A DNA stretch of 64,000 nt from Setaria digitata (Eukaryota; Nematoda; Chromadorea; Rhabditida; Setariidae), in assembly GCA_003640385.1 (NCBI GenBank), contig RCAB01000266.1, positions 23,668-87,667 on the forward strand, given 5' to 3'. The position numbers were made by a program, and so were the translations under genes. Shown one piece after another: positions 33,301-46,619 of this stretch. Numbering within the stretch: position 1 is the first letter of the stretch; the number at the start of each line of letters is the position of its first letter. The notes beneath the pieces were generated by a model. It ran no database searches. It was given only the letters and a program-made list of their open reading frames with translations, and was not told where the DNA came from.

Positions 33301-36300
33301 GCAAATGTTGTTTTCCACATTATCAGTGGGCGAAATTTTCATCAAAACTAATTAATTACCATATCAATAGATAGAAAAATAAATTAACTGCTTTTAGATG
33401 GTTAGTTTCCAGTTAACTAAAAAATAAAAAGGAAAATAAATTAACTATTTAGATGGTTAGTTTTCAGTTACCTAAAAAATACAACATTTGTAAATTTATC
33501 TAGCACTTAAATATTCATTCATGCTAGCATTAGTTTAACAAAAAATCGTCTAAAATAAATATTTTTTTTTTCAATTAACAATAATAATTAAAGGAGAAAA
33601 ATGAATAAAAAAATTTTCGAAAATAGTAAATGGTTTAATAAAATTCCAAAAAATAAAAGATAAAAAGAAACAATTTTAACACCTGTAAATCGATAGAGCC
33701 CATTTGTGACAAATCTACACGATTTTTACACAATCGCATTGTCCAATTAACATCTTTAATTAATCGTTTCTCTTCAATTAAATGTCTTAACGTTTCACAT
33801 TTCCCCTCCAAATCATCAATATCATCAAAAAATGGAATTTGCTTGCAGAAATGAATCAAAGCCTAAAAATATTTTCATTTTGTTATTTCATGTTTTCTAC
33901 TGATAAAAGAAGAAAGTTTTTGATTTTAAAAATTTAAATTAATTGTAGAAAGCATTTCTTTCTTATCCTGTTTTTTCTTTGTTTTTTTTTTTTTTTTTTT
34001 TTTTAATCATTTAATTTGTCAAAATTGAAAATGATGATTACTTTACTGATCTTAAATATATGACATTAAATTTATGCCATTTTTTACCGTCACCGCCAAA
34101 AATATTTGAGTTATAATATTTGATTGGCATTCTCTTTTGTCAGTTATTATCAAATAATCAACTAAACTTTTAGCTAATTCAATTAATGCATTTCGTTTTA
34201 TATGGTAAAGTTTTTTTTTTTTTTTGAATTTAATTTTTTTTTTCTTTTGCTTCTCAATTAATATTTTTGTGGTCAAGATAAGGTAACTAATTAACAATTA
34301 ATTTGATGTCAAGGAATATATATATACATATATATATATAACTATGACTTTTTTTTAATATCGTCTCATCTAATGAAATATTTTATGCAGATATTAAACA
34401 CTGATTAGTCGTGATAAGATAGCAGGCAACAGATCAGTTGTATTAAATAAAAATAGTGAAATAGTGAGAGACGAGATAGATAAGGTAATGCTATAACATA
34501 TTATATGATAGTAAAATAATAAAATGAAGGAAAAGTCAAGTCAATATTTTNATATATATATATAACTATGACTTTTTTTTAATATCGTCTCATCTAATGA
34601 AATATTTTATGCAGATATTAAACACTGATTAGTCGTGATAAGATAGCAGGCAACAGATCAGTTGTATTAAATAAAAATAGTGAAATAGTGAGAGACGAGA
34701 TAGATAAGGTAATACTATAACATATTATATGATAGTAAAATAATAAAATGAAGGAAAAGTCAAGTCAATATTTTACATTTCAATTTAATGGCATATTTTA
34801 TATGAGCTTAAAGCTTTTTTTTTTTTTTTTTTTTTAATAAATGATACTAATTGATAAGGAAGTTTTAAGTTTAAATTACTTGCAAAATTGATTATGATAT
34901 GTTAAGGTAATGAACCTTTGATTTATCATTCATTCCAAGGTAACATTCGGCCATATAACCGTATATCAGGCCACGTTCACGTCGATGATCATTATCACTT
35001 GTTAAATTTAATGCTTTATGAAAAATTTGTTTTGCATCTTTGAAACGTTGACGATTTAATAATGTTCGTCCAATTGATATGAAAATATCCAATTGAGCAA
35101 TATCTTTTGATAAGATATCAGCAAGCGTAAGATAACATCTAAAATAAAATTTATTTATTTTAGATTACTGTTCATTTTTAAATATTAACAACCTTTTTTT
35201 TTTTTCTTTTTTATAAAATTTTTGCGAATAATTTTAATCAATTCATTGTTTGCTTTAAAACTTTAACAAAAATTAAAATTATAAATCTTAGCACCAGAGA
35301 GTTATTTTATCCTTAATGCAAAAGAAAAACAAAATTAATAAGCAAATAAAAATTAAAACTTTTCATAATTGCTTGTTTATAGCATTATAATTACCATTTT
35401 ATTTATAATTTCCTCACTTAGTATTTCTTAAAATACACACGGCCATAGCATAGCTTTTAAAATTTGTAAAATTGCTAATTATTTAAACAATTTCTTTCCT
35501 CCTTTTAATTATTTGTTAAAAAATAACATGAGTAACTTTTAGGCGACATCGAACGTTTATGTGTCGAAACACTTTTACCATATGAAAGAATATTTTAGTT
35601 TAGTAATTTAAATTCTAGCTAAAAATGAATAAGTTGGATTTTTTGCAAGGAGTTAAAAAAAATTCTTATACTTCAATTAATATTAATTAGCAAAGTTTGA
35701 GTTTAGCTTTTTCACTGGTTTCATTCTTAATTCATTTTATTCCAAAATATCTGATAATAAAAATGAAAATTTCAATTTGAAATAGCATGCAATCATTGTA
35801 CTCTTATATCATAAATTAATATTTCTTACGAAAATTTAGCTAGTTTAAAATTATATTTTTCATTTTCATAATTTTATTTTTTTTCAGCAAAAAAAAAAAA
35901 AAAAAAGATTAAACCTTAAACACGAATGACAAATATCCATTGCTCCCTTCTTGAAATGAATATTTGCCATAGCATTGTATATTTCAAGCATATTTTCCAG
36001 ATCTGATAACTGTTGATAAACGCTTAATGATTGCTGATAATATGCTAATGCTTCGTCGGGATGATATAATGACCAGTGAGCTGCGCCCAGCTTATTACAT
36101 AACTATAAATTAATAAATCAAGTAATTTTGTTGGTATGTCTATTTATATATGTGTATTTCTTTTACATGAAGTTAAGATGATCTGAAAAATTGAAAAGGG
36201 AAAGTTTGAAAATTTGCAAAGAATTTAAATTTTTGAATCGAAATTTCGCAAGTGCTAATAATTTGAAGCGAAAAAATTTTGCAAAATTATGAACAAATTT

Positions 36301-38400
36301 TAGCAAATTTAACACACACACACACACACACACACACTGCTAATTAATTGAATTAAAAACGCATTTGTTTTAGCTTCTTGTCGTAGCTCATCCATTCATT
36401 TCCTAAATCACGATAATGCATTGCATTATCAACAAATTTTTAAAGGTGGTATAAAATTTAGTAAAAAAAAGTAGTGCTTTTTTTTTTTCAAAAAATTTAA
36501 TAAATATAATTATTTAGCATAATTAATAATATTTACTTGTGCTTCCTTTTGAAGATTGTCATCTTCTTGAACAAGCATCAAACAACGACTATATGCATCG
36601 ATTGCATCTGCATAATATCCATTATCGAAATAATTATCACCACTAATTTCACTAATTAGCGCTTGACGTTCTTCCACTTCATGCTCCAAATAAATACCAT
36701 ATGCTTTATCCCAATGTTTTTTAGCATCTTCCTAAAAATAATAATTAAAACTTAAAAAATTTTTCCAGCCACTTATTCAGTATATCCGTTTATTTCTTTT
36801 CATTCTGGTACTTTATTTCTTCTTTTCTTTTTTTTTTTTTTTTTCGAATTATGCATCTTATCAATGAGTAAAGCGAAATTATCACTGTGTAACATGCAAT
36901 AAATAATTATTATATTCATTTTTTTTTTATTTTTTTGAAAAAAAAGTGGCAACTTAGAAAATAAAATTTTCAAATTTGATAAATTTGAAAAAAAAAAAAA
37001 GAAAGAAACAAATTGCAAATTTTTATGAGATTAATATGTATTTAGGTTCCTGTAAAAATCATTTTTAAACGATAACATTCTAATTGACAGCAACATTATA
37101 GTATAGAGAAAAATTAATTATTTTAATTGATAAGATATTTAAAATATTACTTTCAAATGCTTACTTTTCTATGCAACAAACGATAGAATTGATAAAAATC
37201 AATGTGCGCATCAATAATTAACGCATTGGCATTAATTTTTTGAACAAATTTCAAATTTTCCAATAGTGCCATTTCGGCGTCATCAAATCGACTCATCTTC
37301 CGATATAATTCCACTAGTCGACGCTTGGCAGTAAGACGGATGTCTGTCAATTTAACTTCATAAATTTTTCTTTTTTTTTTTTTGATTAAATTTATTTTTA
37401 TCATTCTTTTAGCTTGTTTTCTCTTTCTTTTCTTTTTTTTTTTTCCTTTTTTTCTTTTTTTTTATTTTTTGATTTATGGCTTTTAATTGAATTTACTTTT
37501 TTCCCCAATCTTTTTTTTTTTTTTTTTCTCTTACTTTAGAGTAACTGTAATAGTGAAAGAAATAATTGGTGAAAATAATAATTAAATTGCTTTTTAAAAC
37601 AAACACTTAGATTATTTTTGATAAAAATATCGAATAGCATTCATAATTGCCATATTATGAGCCGATTATCGTTCTAATCATTTATTATCTAACGATATGC
37701 AAATGCTACTTAATTTATTGTCACATTAATTATTCATCTTCAAATTATTACTTTATCTATAGCTATTATCGTTATCTTAGTAAATTTAAAAGGAAAATAA
37801 ATTTTTAAAAAATAGATGAAAGCACTCTCGTATCATTTCCTCCTTTACTATGTGAAAAGCTGGGGATATTACTTAAGCTTACCCGATAACCTTAAATTGA
37901 TTAATTTTAATCATAATTAATATCAATTTCAGCTTCTGTTTCGCTAATCATTAAATTGACCATTTGACCTCCTTTGCATAATAAAATGTGTTAAAATACA
38001 GCTAATTCTAGTGACTAATTTTCATATTATTTGCAAAATTTAATCATTTCATCCCTAATTATATCATCACAGTTATAAATGTTTTTGCAATTTGTTATAA
38101 ACGATTTAAGCATTATTTGAAAAAGTGAAGCTTAATTACTGTAATTATCATTTATTGTTTTGTTTGCTACAGTTTTGTTGTAAAATCGTATTTTGATATA
38201 TAAAGAATATTATTCAATTATTTGATTATGTATCTATTTGTTTTTTCTTTTCAATCTAGTTATTTATTTGCAAAATTTCCGATGATTTTTTTTTTTTTTT
38301 TTATGGTTCTCATTAATAATTATGTGAAAATGCATAATTTATCATAGCAACTTTTGAGACACAAAAACGAATTAAAATTGCTAAACTTTTTATATGAGAT

Positions 38401-38431
<31 letters not shown>

Positions 38432-41400
38432 GAAAAAGAACTTTGAAAATATACTAACTGATGTCTTGATCGGTGATAATTTGACAATATTTATCCCATA
38501 AGATAGTAGCATTTGTATAGTCATTAACTGCTTGATAAATATTCGATAAATTCCTATTCGCATGAAAAGAAAAAAAAAAAAAAAAATAATATGTAACTTT
38601 CACTTTGGCAAATTTCTCAGTTAATTATCTAAAAACATCGATAAATTTACTCTTTTAAAAATTTTTCTGCAATTAATTATCCAAAAATTAATTAAAATTA
38701 ACAAAATTTGTGCTATATGCAAAAATAAACTGACAGATATGTTGATAGTGTTCAAAATTAAATTAAACTCATTTCATTTGCAATTATTTCATAAAATCTA
38801 AATTGTTTTACATATACATATGTACATAGATTTCTTTTTTTTTTTTTTTTTTAATTCAATAAATTTCAATTACCGTAATGCGTCAGCCTCAAGTTTTAAT
38901 GAACCATTATTTGTTGCTACTTTTAATTCTTTTTTTGCCCATTTTCTTGCCATACAATATTGTCCAGCAGCCAAATAACATTCACTTAAAATACCAAAAA
39001 ATTGTCCAACCTTAAAAAGAAAAAGATAAATAAATAAATAAACAAAACAAATAAGTAAATAAATAATTAAATAAACAAATAAGCCAAAAAATTATCCAAC
39101 CTTTAAAAAAATAAATAAATAAATAAGTGAATAAATGAGTGGGTAGAAAAAAAAAAAAACAAAAAATTAATACAAATACAAAATGATCATTCTTTTTTCT
39201 TTTCTTCACTTCCATTCCTCCACTGCATTTTTATTAACGAATAATTGATTAATTAGCAATGAAATAAGTATGAGCATACAATTTCCGCTGTTGGTTCGTC
39301 ATTTTCGAACTGAGCTACCGTTTTTTGTAAAATATTTAATGCCATTGTTGTATCGTTTCGAAGTAAAAGGCATTTACATTTTAAAACGGTTGCCAGAGCT
39401 CTTTCATCCGCTGTATTACTTAATCGTCTTAATTCATTACAATACTCTAATGCTGCCATATTATCACCCTAAAATTTGCATAAACAAAAAAAAAAATGAA
39501 ATTTCAAATTTTGAGCTAAATGCCACATTTTAAAAATTTGAAAAATATATATATAAATTTTTCTTCATTGCTTTTTTTTTTTTTTTTTTTTTTGGAAAAA
39601 ATTGCTCTATATTATAATTATAAAATACCTCAGCCACTTTTAGTTTCACAATTTCGAGAATACTTTGAAATGTAGATGAGCCAATTGTGGCAATAATTTG
39701 AGCTGCTTGCTCATATTGGCCAAGTTGAATGTATAAATCTGCAAGGCTGAGTCGCTGATCAGTTGTATCTTTACCGTTCTAAATTAATTATATAAATGAT
39801 TAATGATTAATTGCCTGGAAAGAAAAAAAAAAAACGAAATAAGAACAAAAAAAAAACAAGCTCTTTCTAATTTTTGCTCTTTCACATACGTTTTAAAAAT
39901 TTACATTTTCAAAGACTTTGTAAATACACTTCGAAAGTTTTAAAATCTTTTGTCTGAAATATCTGAATTTTCCAAATTCCATAATTTGCATTTGCATTTT
40001 TTAAAACTTTGTCTCTCAAATGCCTTTTTTTTTTGAATTTTCAAATTTTGCAAGCAATATCATTATGGGATTAAATAAAATTTAGAACTATTATTGTTTT
40101 CGCTTTCTTTTTTTTCAAATTGGTATAGATTCATTTTCTAATTTTGTAAATAGCAGTATGATAACTAATTTTTCTGTGTGTTTTTTTTTTTTAAATGTAA
40201 AAAAATTTTTAATTTCATAACAATTTTGACTTCCAAAAAAGTTGAGAAAAGCAAAAATTAGTAAATGTTGAATAGGATTTATTAATGCAATAGTAATTAA
40301 ACAAAATTTTTTACACACCAAATGTATCAATTCGATTTGCTCTTTGAGATAATCAATGGCAAGAATAATTTGATCGTTTTGTAATGCAATATTTACGATG
40401 CTACTGTAAATTGCTAATTGCTTATCAGCTTCACCTAAAATAATATTTAACATTGTCTGATTGTTTAGACGGAATTATATTAATTTTGAAGGACTATTTA
40501 AAAAAAAAAAAAAAAGTAATAATTACTAGAATTACATAAATGTTATGGGATTAAATAAAAATTAGAACTATTATTGTTTTTGCTTTTCTTTCTTTTTTTT
40601 TTTTTTTTAATTGGTATAGATTCTTTTCTTTTTTTTTTTTTCGCGAATTAGTATGATAATGTTTGCTTTTTTTTCCAGTATTATTATAAGGATTACTTAT
40701 TATTGAGTAGCTAGTAAAATAATTAGTATAATTAATAATTAGTTGCGAATGTGATAAACCAGTATTGCAGCGAGCTGTTTTTCTTCTTTTTCTCATAGGC
40801 AGTATGAAATTTTAATTTTATTTTAATATCATTTAACAGTGAGATTGCTTACTGATATGACTACTGTTATGATTACCAAATAGATAATTAAAATTACTAC
40901 TAGCAATAATAATACTACTTAAAATTTACGATTCAGTTGTTCATATAGCATATGATCTAACATATAAATAAATAATTCTTAATTTTTAGATAGCACTAAT
41001 ATTGCTACTGATAATTTCACGCTTTATCATTTATTTTAATCAAACAAGTGATATATGATAACAACACTCTCTACGGCGAAAAACACGCTGTTTATGATCT
41101 CGACAAAGTCAACAAACGCTTACTTCTAAGTGTAAATGGCGTCGTTAATCTGATATTATTCTGTCGGATGAGGAAGAAGAAAGCTGGCGAAGATGAAAAT
41201 GCTTATATGAAAGGAATTAGTATTATAGTATTAGTATTATTAGTAGTAGTTATTAATTAGTATTATTATTAGTAGTTTAGTATTAATTAGTATTATTATT
41301 AGTAGTTTCAACGCAAATACGTTTTATATTAGATAGACTTCTGATTTTTTTTTTTTTCTTCTTTTTTTATGTATTCATGAAGAAAAAGAAACATTTGGAT

Positions 41401-44400
41401 TATCTTTTCTCACTTTGCATTGATATTAATCGTTGAATCTCATTTAATCAATTTAATCATATCACAATTTGTGAAGTTGTAGCACAGTCTAAAAGATTCA
41501 CAAATTGTGTTAATTGAGATTCATTTGCGAGCGAAATGATAAAATATTTAGTAAAAATATTAAAGTCAAAGTAAAATATCAATTAATTATGGCTGAAGTA
41601 AGTTTGTTTGGAAGGAAGCAATTGTCAAAATGATTATTGGATAACTTAAATCTAAATCAGATATCAATTCAAAATGCTGGAAAAAAAAAACAAAACAATC
41701 AAAAGTAAAACAATGCTTTATCATTAATTGATTAGATATCAGTCATTAATTAAATTTTATCTACAGAAAAACGATGAAATTTCAAAGAAAATAGAAAGGA
41801 AGAATAGTTTTTGTCTTACTTTATAGATTCAGGAAAATTTTCTAAAAAGATATCCAAAGAAATTAGAAGCAGAATATAAGTTGAAAATTCCTAAACAATT
41901 ATTCGACATTTTATTCTAAGAAAAGATCAGTGATATATTTTGAGAATGCTATTAATAAGATTACAGAAGCAGCATATGAATTAGATGAAATTGAAAATTA
42001 GTTATTGCATTTGCAAATGTTATGTTACTGTAATTCGTAACTGTTATTTTGAGCTACTGTAAAAATGAAGCATTATTGGATTAAACACTTTTATATGATG
42101 AAGGTGTCACAAAAAAATATTTTTACTAGGAAGTGGTATGGTAACAGTACAGTATTTTTCTTTTTTTTTTTTTTCTGGATATACGGTGGCTGGACCAAGT
42201 GAGTTTTTTGTGCAGAGTTAAATTAAACTCTTAAACTCCAGGCTTCACTACTCTTGATGGTCCCCTTTTGTCAGTTTCTTTAAGCCTCGGCTTTGCAATC
42301 ACACTTCCCTCAGAACCAAAAAACTTTCCTTTCCGAGAAACTCTAAGTTTTCGTAGATAATAAGCAAAACTACTGCATTTTTTTCATTACCGTAAGCTAT
42401 TGTCGTACGTACCTCAGTTTATTGAAAGGTATGTATAAAAGTTTGCATTGTTTTTTTCGATCTAATTTTTCTTAAATACTGACATCAGAAGGATATCCTT
42501 TTGATAGTATCAGCTATTTGAAGTGCTATCGGATTGATAGCAAATAGGAACTAAAACTGCCACAAATAAATCTTTCGTGTTTCTATAATATTATAGTTAG
42601 TTTACTCCTTTTTTGATCTAGTTTGTTGACAGTAATCAAGTAATTTTATTAAAGTGTTTCTTGCTCATTAATATCAAAATTATTCTATGAGAATTAGAAG
42701 ATTGCTAGAACTGAGACCAGCAACATAGTCCTGTTATCTTGATATTTTAATTTGTTCATTTTTCGATTAAGATTGATATCATTTAATTTAGGCTATTCAT
42801 AGCCTTTCCTCATTGGCCAATATTAAAAGCTTATTCAATCGAATCTCGAGGATACTCAATAAGTTTACACAAAAAACAACTTACTTTGAATAATTAAAAG
42901 ATTTCTTTAATCAGTACCATTCTTATTTGCATTATTTAACTAATTGCACGGTTCTGTACTTTAGAAAATTTTACATTCATTTTTTTTTTATATTAGGATT
43001 TTTATCTTTATTTTTTTTTTTTTTCACAACTTCATTGTGATATTTCATGGCATTTTTTTTTTTTTTTTTTTATAAACATTATGCTACTATTTATTATGCC
43101 AAGATATTTATTATTAAGTATTAAAATTAAAATATTTAAATGTTTATAATAATTAAAATTTTCTAAATTTTTTTTTTTTTAACAACGATTAAACAATTCA
43201 TTGATTTCTTACCAAGTTTTGCGCTAATTTCCAATTGTATTTTCAAATATTTCATTGCTTGATTATAATTTTTTTGCTGATAATATGCAAATGAAATAGC
43301 ACCAACAACAGAATTTTTTAGATCCAATGATGCTACCTTAGCTTCATCAATATCTAATGCCAATTGCAATAATCCAACTGCTTCTGTTATATGGTCAAAA
43401 GCTAAATATTCTTGACCAATCAAACTAATAATTAAAAATGAATCCAATTTTACTCCATCATTTTCAATCTCGTCCAGTAAAACTGATAAATGATCTGAAA
43501 TGGAAAAAAAAACAAAAACAAAAACAAAACAAAATTTTAGCAAATGCTGATTTTATAAAATGAAGAAATAAAAAAAAAAAAAATAAGAAATCGAATGAAA
43601 AATTTAATTCTAGTTTGAAGAAAAAAGTCTCTTTAATTATTTCGAATATTTTCCAAATTAAATTTCATGTAAAATAAATTTTTTTTTTTCTTCTGCTTAG
43701 CAAGACAAAATATTTTTACGATATGACACATATAGCGACTCGTAAGAAACTTTAAATAAGGCAACAGTTGAAGCTAGAAATGAAATTAATGAGACCTTTA
43801 ATTAAGCTATAACGTAAACTTTCCTTCAATGCCTTAATAGTCTCAATTCCATTTTCAATTGCTAAACTTTTGCAATATGCAAAAATTGCTTCATCAAATT
43901 TTCCAACACCACGTAAAGCGTCACCTTCACGGAAGTAGCCCTAAAAATGAAAAAGTAATGAAGAATTCAGTTATGTCCTAAAATTATGCCCTCCCAAAAA
44001 ATTTATCTTTTAAAGTGACAATAAAATTCAGCAATCAAATTTTCATTTAAGAAAAAAAAAAAAAAAAATGTAATTAATGTGTATGATACAAAAGTAGTAA
44101 TTAAAATTTCAAAAAAAAAAAAAATCAAAAAGTTAAATTCAAAATTTAAGATTAAAAGTTTAAAAGTTAATGGCCTAAAAAGTTTGAGTAGGAATTTTGC
44201 GCATTGAATGCATATCTAACATTTTTGCCTCTAATTAATTGGATATTTTTAATTTTTCATAACTGCTAAATAAATCTTTAAATATAGCAATTGAAAAATT
44301 TCGTTTTTCAAATATTTAAAAAATTGAAAAGCTTCGTGATAGATAAATGTAAATTAGCCCACAAGAAGGAAATAAGTTGATATTATCAAACCTTGGCCCA

Positions 44401-44616
44401 TTTAGGACTTAATAATATCGCTTGTTTGGCGTCATCCAGCGATTCATGGAAACGTTTTAAGCGTAGAAATATAGCGGAACGATTGGAATAAAGAATGGAA
44501 TTGGTTGGATATAATTGGATGGCTGTATGATAAAGTGATAAGGCTTGATTAAAATTTCCATCTTGAAATGCTCGATTTGCAGCATTTGTTAAAGTTATCA
44601 GTTTATCACCAGACAT
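27334..44616 (-). CDS. TTC28: TTC28-like tetratricopeptide-repeat protein with degenerate CHAT region
   Basis: Exons: 44616-44392, 43940-43796, 43494-43213, 40434-40319, 39778-39629, 39468-39280, 39010-38874, 38553-38459, 37343-37165, 36731-36537, 36102-35915, 35138-34916, about 34252-34088, 33862-33683, 33194-32862, 32279-32063, 31869-31649, 30852-30498, 29983-29625, 29181-28978, 28619-28430, 28094-27867, 27669-27520, 27413-27334. All but exon 13 have clear, phase-consistent ends; about 1,600 aa in total. The N-terminus is a three-repeat TPR unit (ANRAFQDGNFNQALSLYHTA, LYSNRSAIFLRLKRF, GYFREGDALRGVGKFDEAI). Next come the TTC28-type block LDSFLIISLIGQEYLAF and a long diverged TPR solenoid. 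Exons 18-21 follow the order of the TTC28 CHAT domain, but the catalytic His and Cys positions are not kept. The tail is basic, then acidic. It is probably a cytoplasmic scaffold. The exon 9 start could also be 37355. Confidence 0.82.
33375..33482. repeat. tandem direct repeat in an intron of the TTC28-like gene
   Basis: Two diverged copies of about 53 bp share AAAATAAATTAACT and TTAGATGGTTAGTTT. They start near 33375 and 33431. Confidence 0.8.
34328..34774. repeat. 223-bp duplication flanking a single N
   Basis: The sequence 34328-34550 is repeated at 34552-34774 with one visible base change (34487 G, 34711 A). The copies are separated only by the N at 34551. This is the pattern of unmerged overlapping contig ends, so it is probably an assembly artefact within an intron. 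Confidence 0.85.
36312..36337. repeat. (AC)13 microsatellite
   Basis: Uninterrupted AC units in an intron of the TTC28-like gene. Confidence 0.95.
40064..40660. repeat. direct repeats flanking one TTC28-like exon
   Basis: About 100 bp at 40064-40165 (TATGGGATTAAATAAAA, then TAGAACTATTATTGTTTT, then AATTGGTATAGATTC) recurs at 40543-40660 with extra T runs. The 116-nt exon 40319-40434 sits between the copies. Confidence 0.75.
41434..41523. repeat. 90-nt imperfect hairpin in the longest TTC28-like intron
   Basis: The outer arms TGAATCTCA and TGAGATTCA pair perfectly. Inner arms CACAATTTGTGAA and TTCACAAATTGTG pair around a loop of about 21 nt. About 15 nt on the left arm bulge out. It could be a small-RNA precursor or a palindromic element remnant; no flanking target duplication was seen. 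Confidence 0.6.
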
Positions 44617-45427
44617 AACATATTATCTTATTGTAATTATCGTTTCCACTTCTCCTTCCTTTTTCAGTTGCCCAATCAATTTTACATAGATAGAGCTTAA
44701 ATAAAGCAAGGAAAATGAAAATTAACTCCGAAAAACGATGAAAAAAAAATGAACAAATAAAGCATCTAATTGACATAATTGTAATGAATTGATTTCCAGT
44801 AATTCGATCAAATCAATTCCATTACTTGCAGCAAATTCTTAAAATAATTATTGAAATTTATTTTATATAAAAAATTGTTGTGGGAATTTTTTTCATAAAT
44901 CTAAAATATTCGAATTATTTTAGTAATTTCTATGGCTAAAATTTTGTTCCTAATTTATCAAAATTTAACTACGAGACTATCTTTTGCATATTTTTGCATC
45001 CATTCATTTAGTTAGATTAAAAACTATTAACTTAATTGTGACTGTTTTCAAATTAAACTTATAATTGTCGAATGAATTCGAATTTTTCAACTTATAGAAT
45101 TATTAAAAATTTAATATGATTAAATTGTTGAATTAATTTAAAATTATATTTTTTGTATTGAATTAATTTAAAATTATATATTTTGCTATCTAAAGAAGGA
45201 AAAAAAACACACACACACACACACACAGAAATGATGATAGCATAAAATGTAACCAATATTGCAAATTTATTTTAAAGAAAAAAATAATTTGAAATTATTA
45301 AATTTTAAAATGAACTCAGAAACTTGATAGCAGTAAAAATATTCAATAGAAATTTCGTTGAAATGAATTTCAAGAAAAAAAAAAAAAAGAAAAAAGAAAA
45401 AAAAAAAAAGAGGAAAGAAAATGTGAC
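44617..45427. other. upstream flank of the TTC28-like gene
   Basis: AT-rich DNA with a TAA in frame just before the TTC28-like ATG, which supports that start. An (AC)n tract lies at 45207-45227. No further gene is supported. Confidence 0.5.
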
Positions 45428-45528
45428 AAGTTTGGTAAAGTGAGGTTTGGTAATGGTTGTCCTTGAAAGAGTAATCCATTATCTATCTGTCACATTTCCA
45501 TTCCTCTCTACCACTTTACATTTTCATC

Positions 45529-45561
<33 letters not shown>

Positions 45562-46619
45562 AAAACTTTTTTTTTTTTTTTTTGAAATTAAATCTTGGAA
45601 CAGTTTTTTTTTTTTTTTTTTGCTAATTAACATAGTCATTTTGAAATTATTCCATAAAAAATATCATTTTAGAATCAATTTTATCAAAGCCATTATTTAA
45701 TGAAATAATCTCTTTAAAAAATTATTTCAGCTCTCTTCGCAATTAATTATTTTTCATCATTATTGTTTAAAAAAACAAAAATAATTCTATCACTTTAATG
45801 TTGTTACCGCAAATATTTACAACAAATAATTAATAAAATAATTAAAATAAAAAAGAAAAATTGGCAAAATATATTGGTTCATCATTAAAAAAAAATTGCT
45901 ATTGATAATTATGAATTTTAAAATTGTTCTTTCTTTTTTTTTTTTTTTTAATCTCATAATCTCACTTTCGTTTCTTCGTTTTCTTTTTTGAGAAAGAGAG
46001 AAAGAGAGAGAGAGGGAGAGAGAGAGAGAGAGAGAGAGGGAGGGAAAGAATGAAATAAAAGAAGAAAACTTCTAAAAATAATTAATTAATGAATGGGAAA
46101 TTTTGTGTGTTGCATTTGTGGAAATAGAATTGAAAATTTACCGCAATTACATTTTTTTTAATTAATGCTCCATCATTTGATAGAAACAAAGATGACGTTT
46201 GCATGCCCTAAAAAAAAAAAAAAAAAAAAAAAAAATCGATAATTTATAATTTTGAAAAATTTTTCCAAAAAATTTTATCATTTTTGCCTTTGATGATTTA
46301 TAATCGTTCAAAATTTTTCGATTGATTCATGGAAGTAATTTATTTTGACAATGAAAAATTTCGTTAAATTTAGAAAAAGTTAGCGAATAATATTTTATTT
46401 CATTCATTTTTTTTTCTTTTTTTTTTCATTTAGTTCAGATATTTTACCAAGTGTAAACACAGTTGAGACATTTTTTTTTTTTTTTGTGGTTGAAAAAAAA
46501 AAAGCACTGAAAAAATTTGTTATTGAAAGTGAAGAATGAAATTTCAAAATTTTTTATAAAATTAAAATTTTTACCTTAATTATTACACCAGTGGAATTAA
46601 TTAATATATTTGTGTTATT
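45428..46619 (-). CDS. candidate small-exon gene, partial
   Basis: Three minus-strand pieces join in phase 0. 46619-46575 (ILINSTGVIIK) ends in a GTAAAA donor. 46207-46142 lies between a T-tract plus AG acceptor and a GTAAAT donor (SLFLSNDGALIKKNVIA). A third piece begins at 45486 after ACAG (IDNGLLFQGQPLPNLTLPN); its end, here set at 45428, is uncertain. The pieces share a pattern of hydrophobic, x, Asn/Asp or Thr, Gly, hydrophobic, Lys/Gln (STGVIIK, NDGALIK, DNGLLFQ), like tandem beta-hairpins. This makes coding more likely than chance. A 48-nt piece at 47469-47422 with good splice sites might lie upstream. Family unknown; it could also be 5' sequence of the TTC28-like locus. Confidence 0.3.
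45990..46048. repeat. (GA)n microsatellite
   Basis: Interrupted GA/GAAA units. Confidence 0.9.

Noticed and set aside
41048..41260. 70-codon plus ORF
   Set aside because: The second half is TAGTATTAT repeat translation, there are no splice partners, and it sits in an antisense intron.
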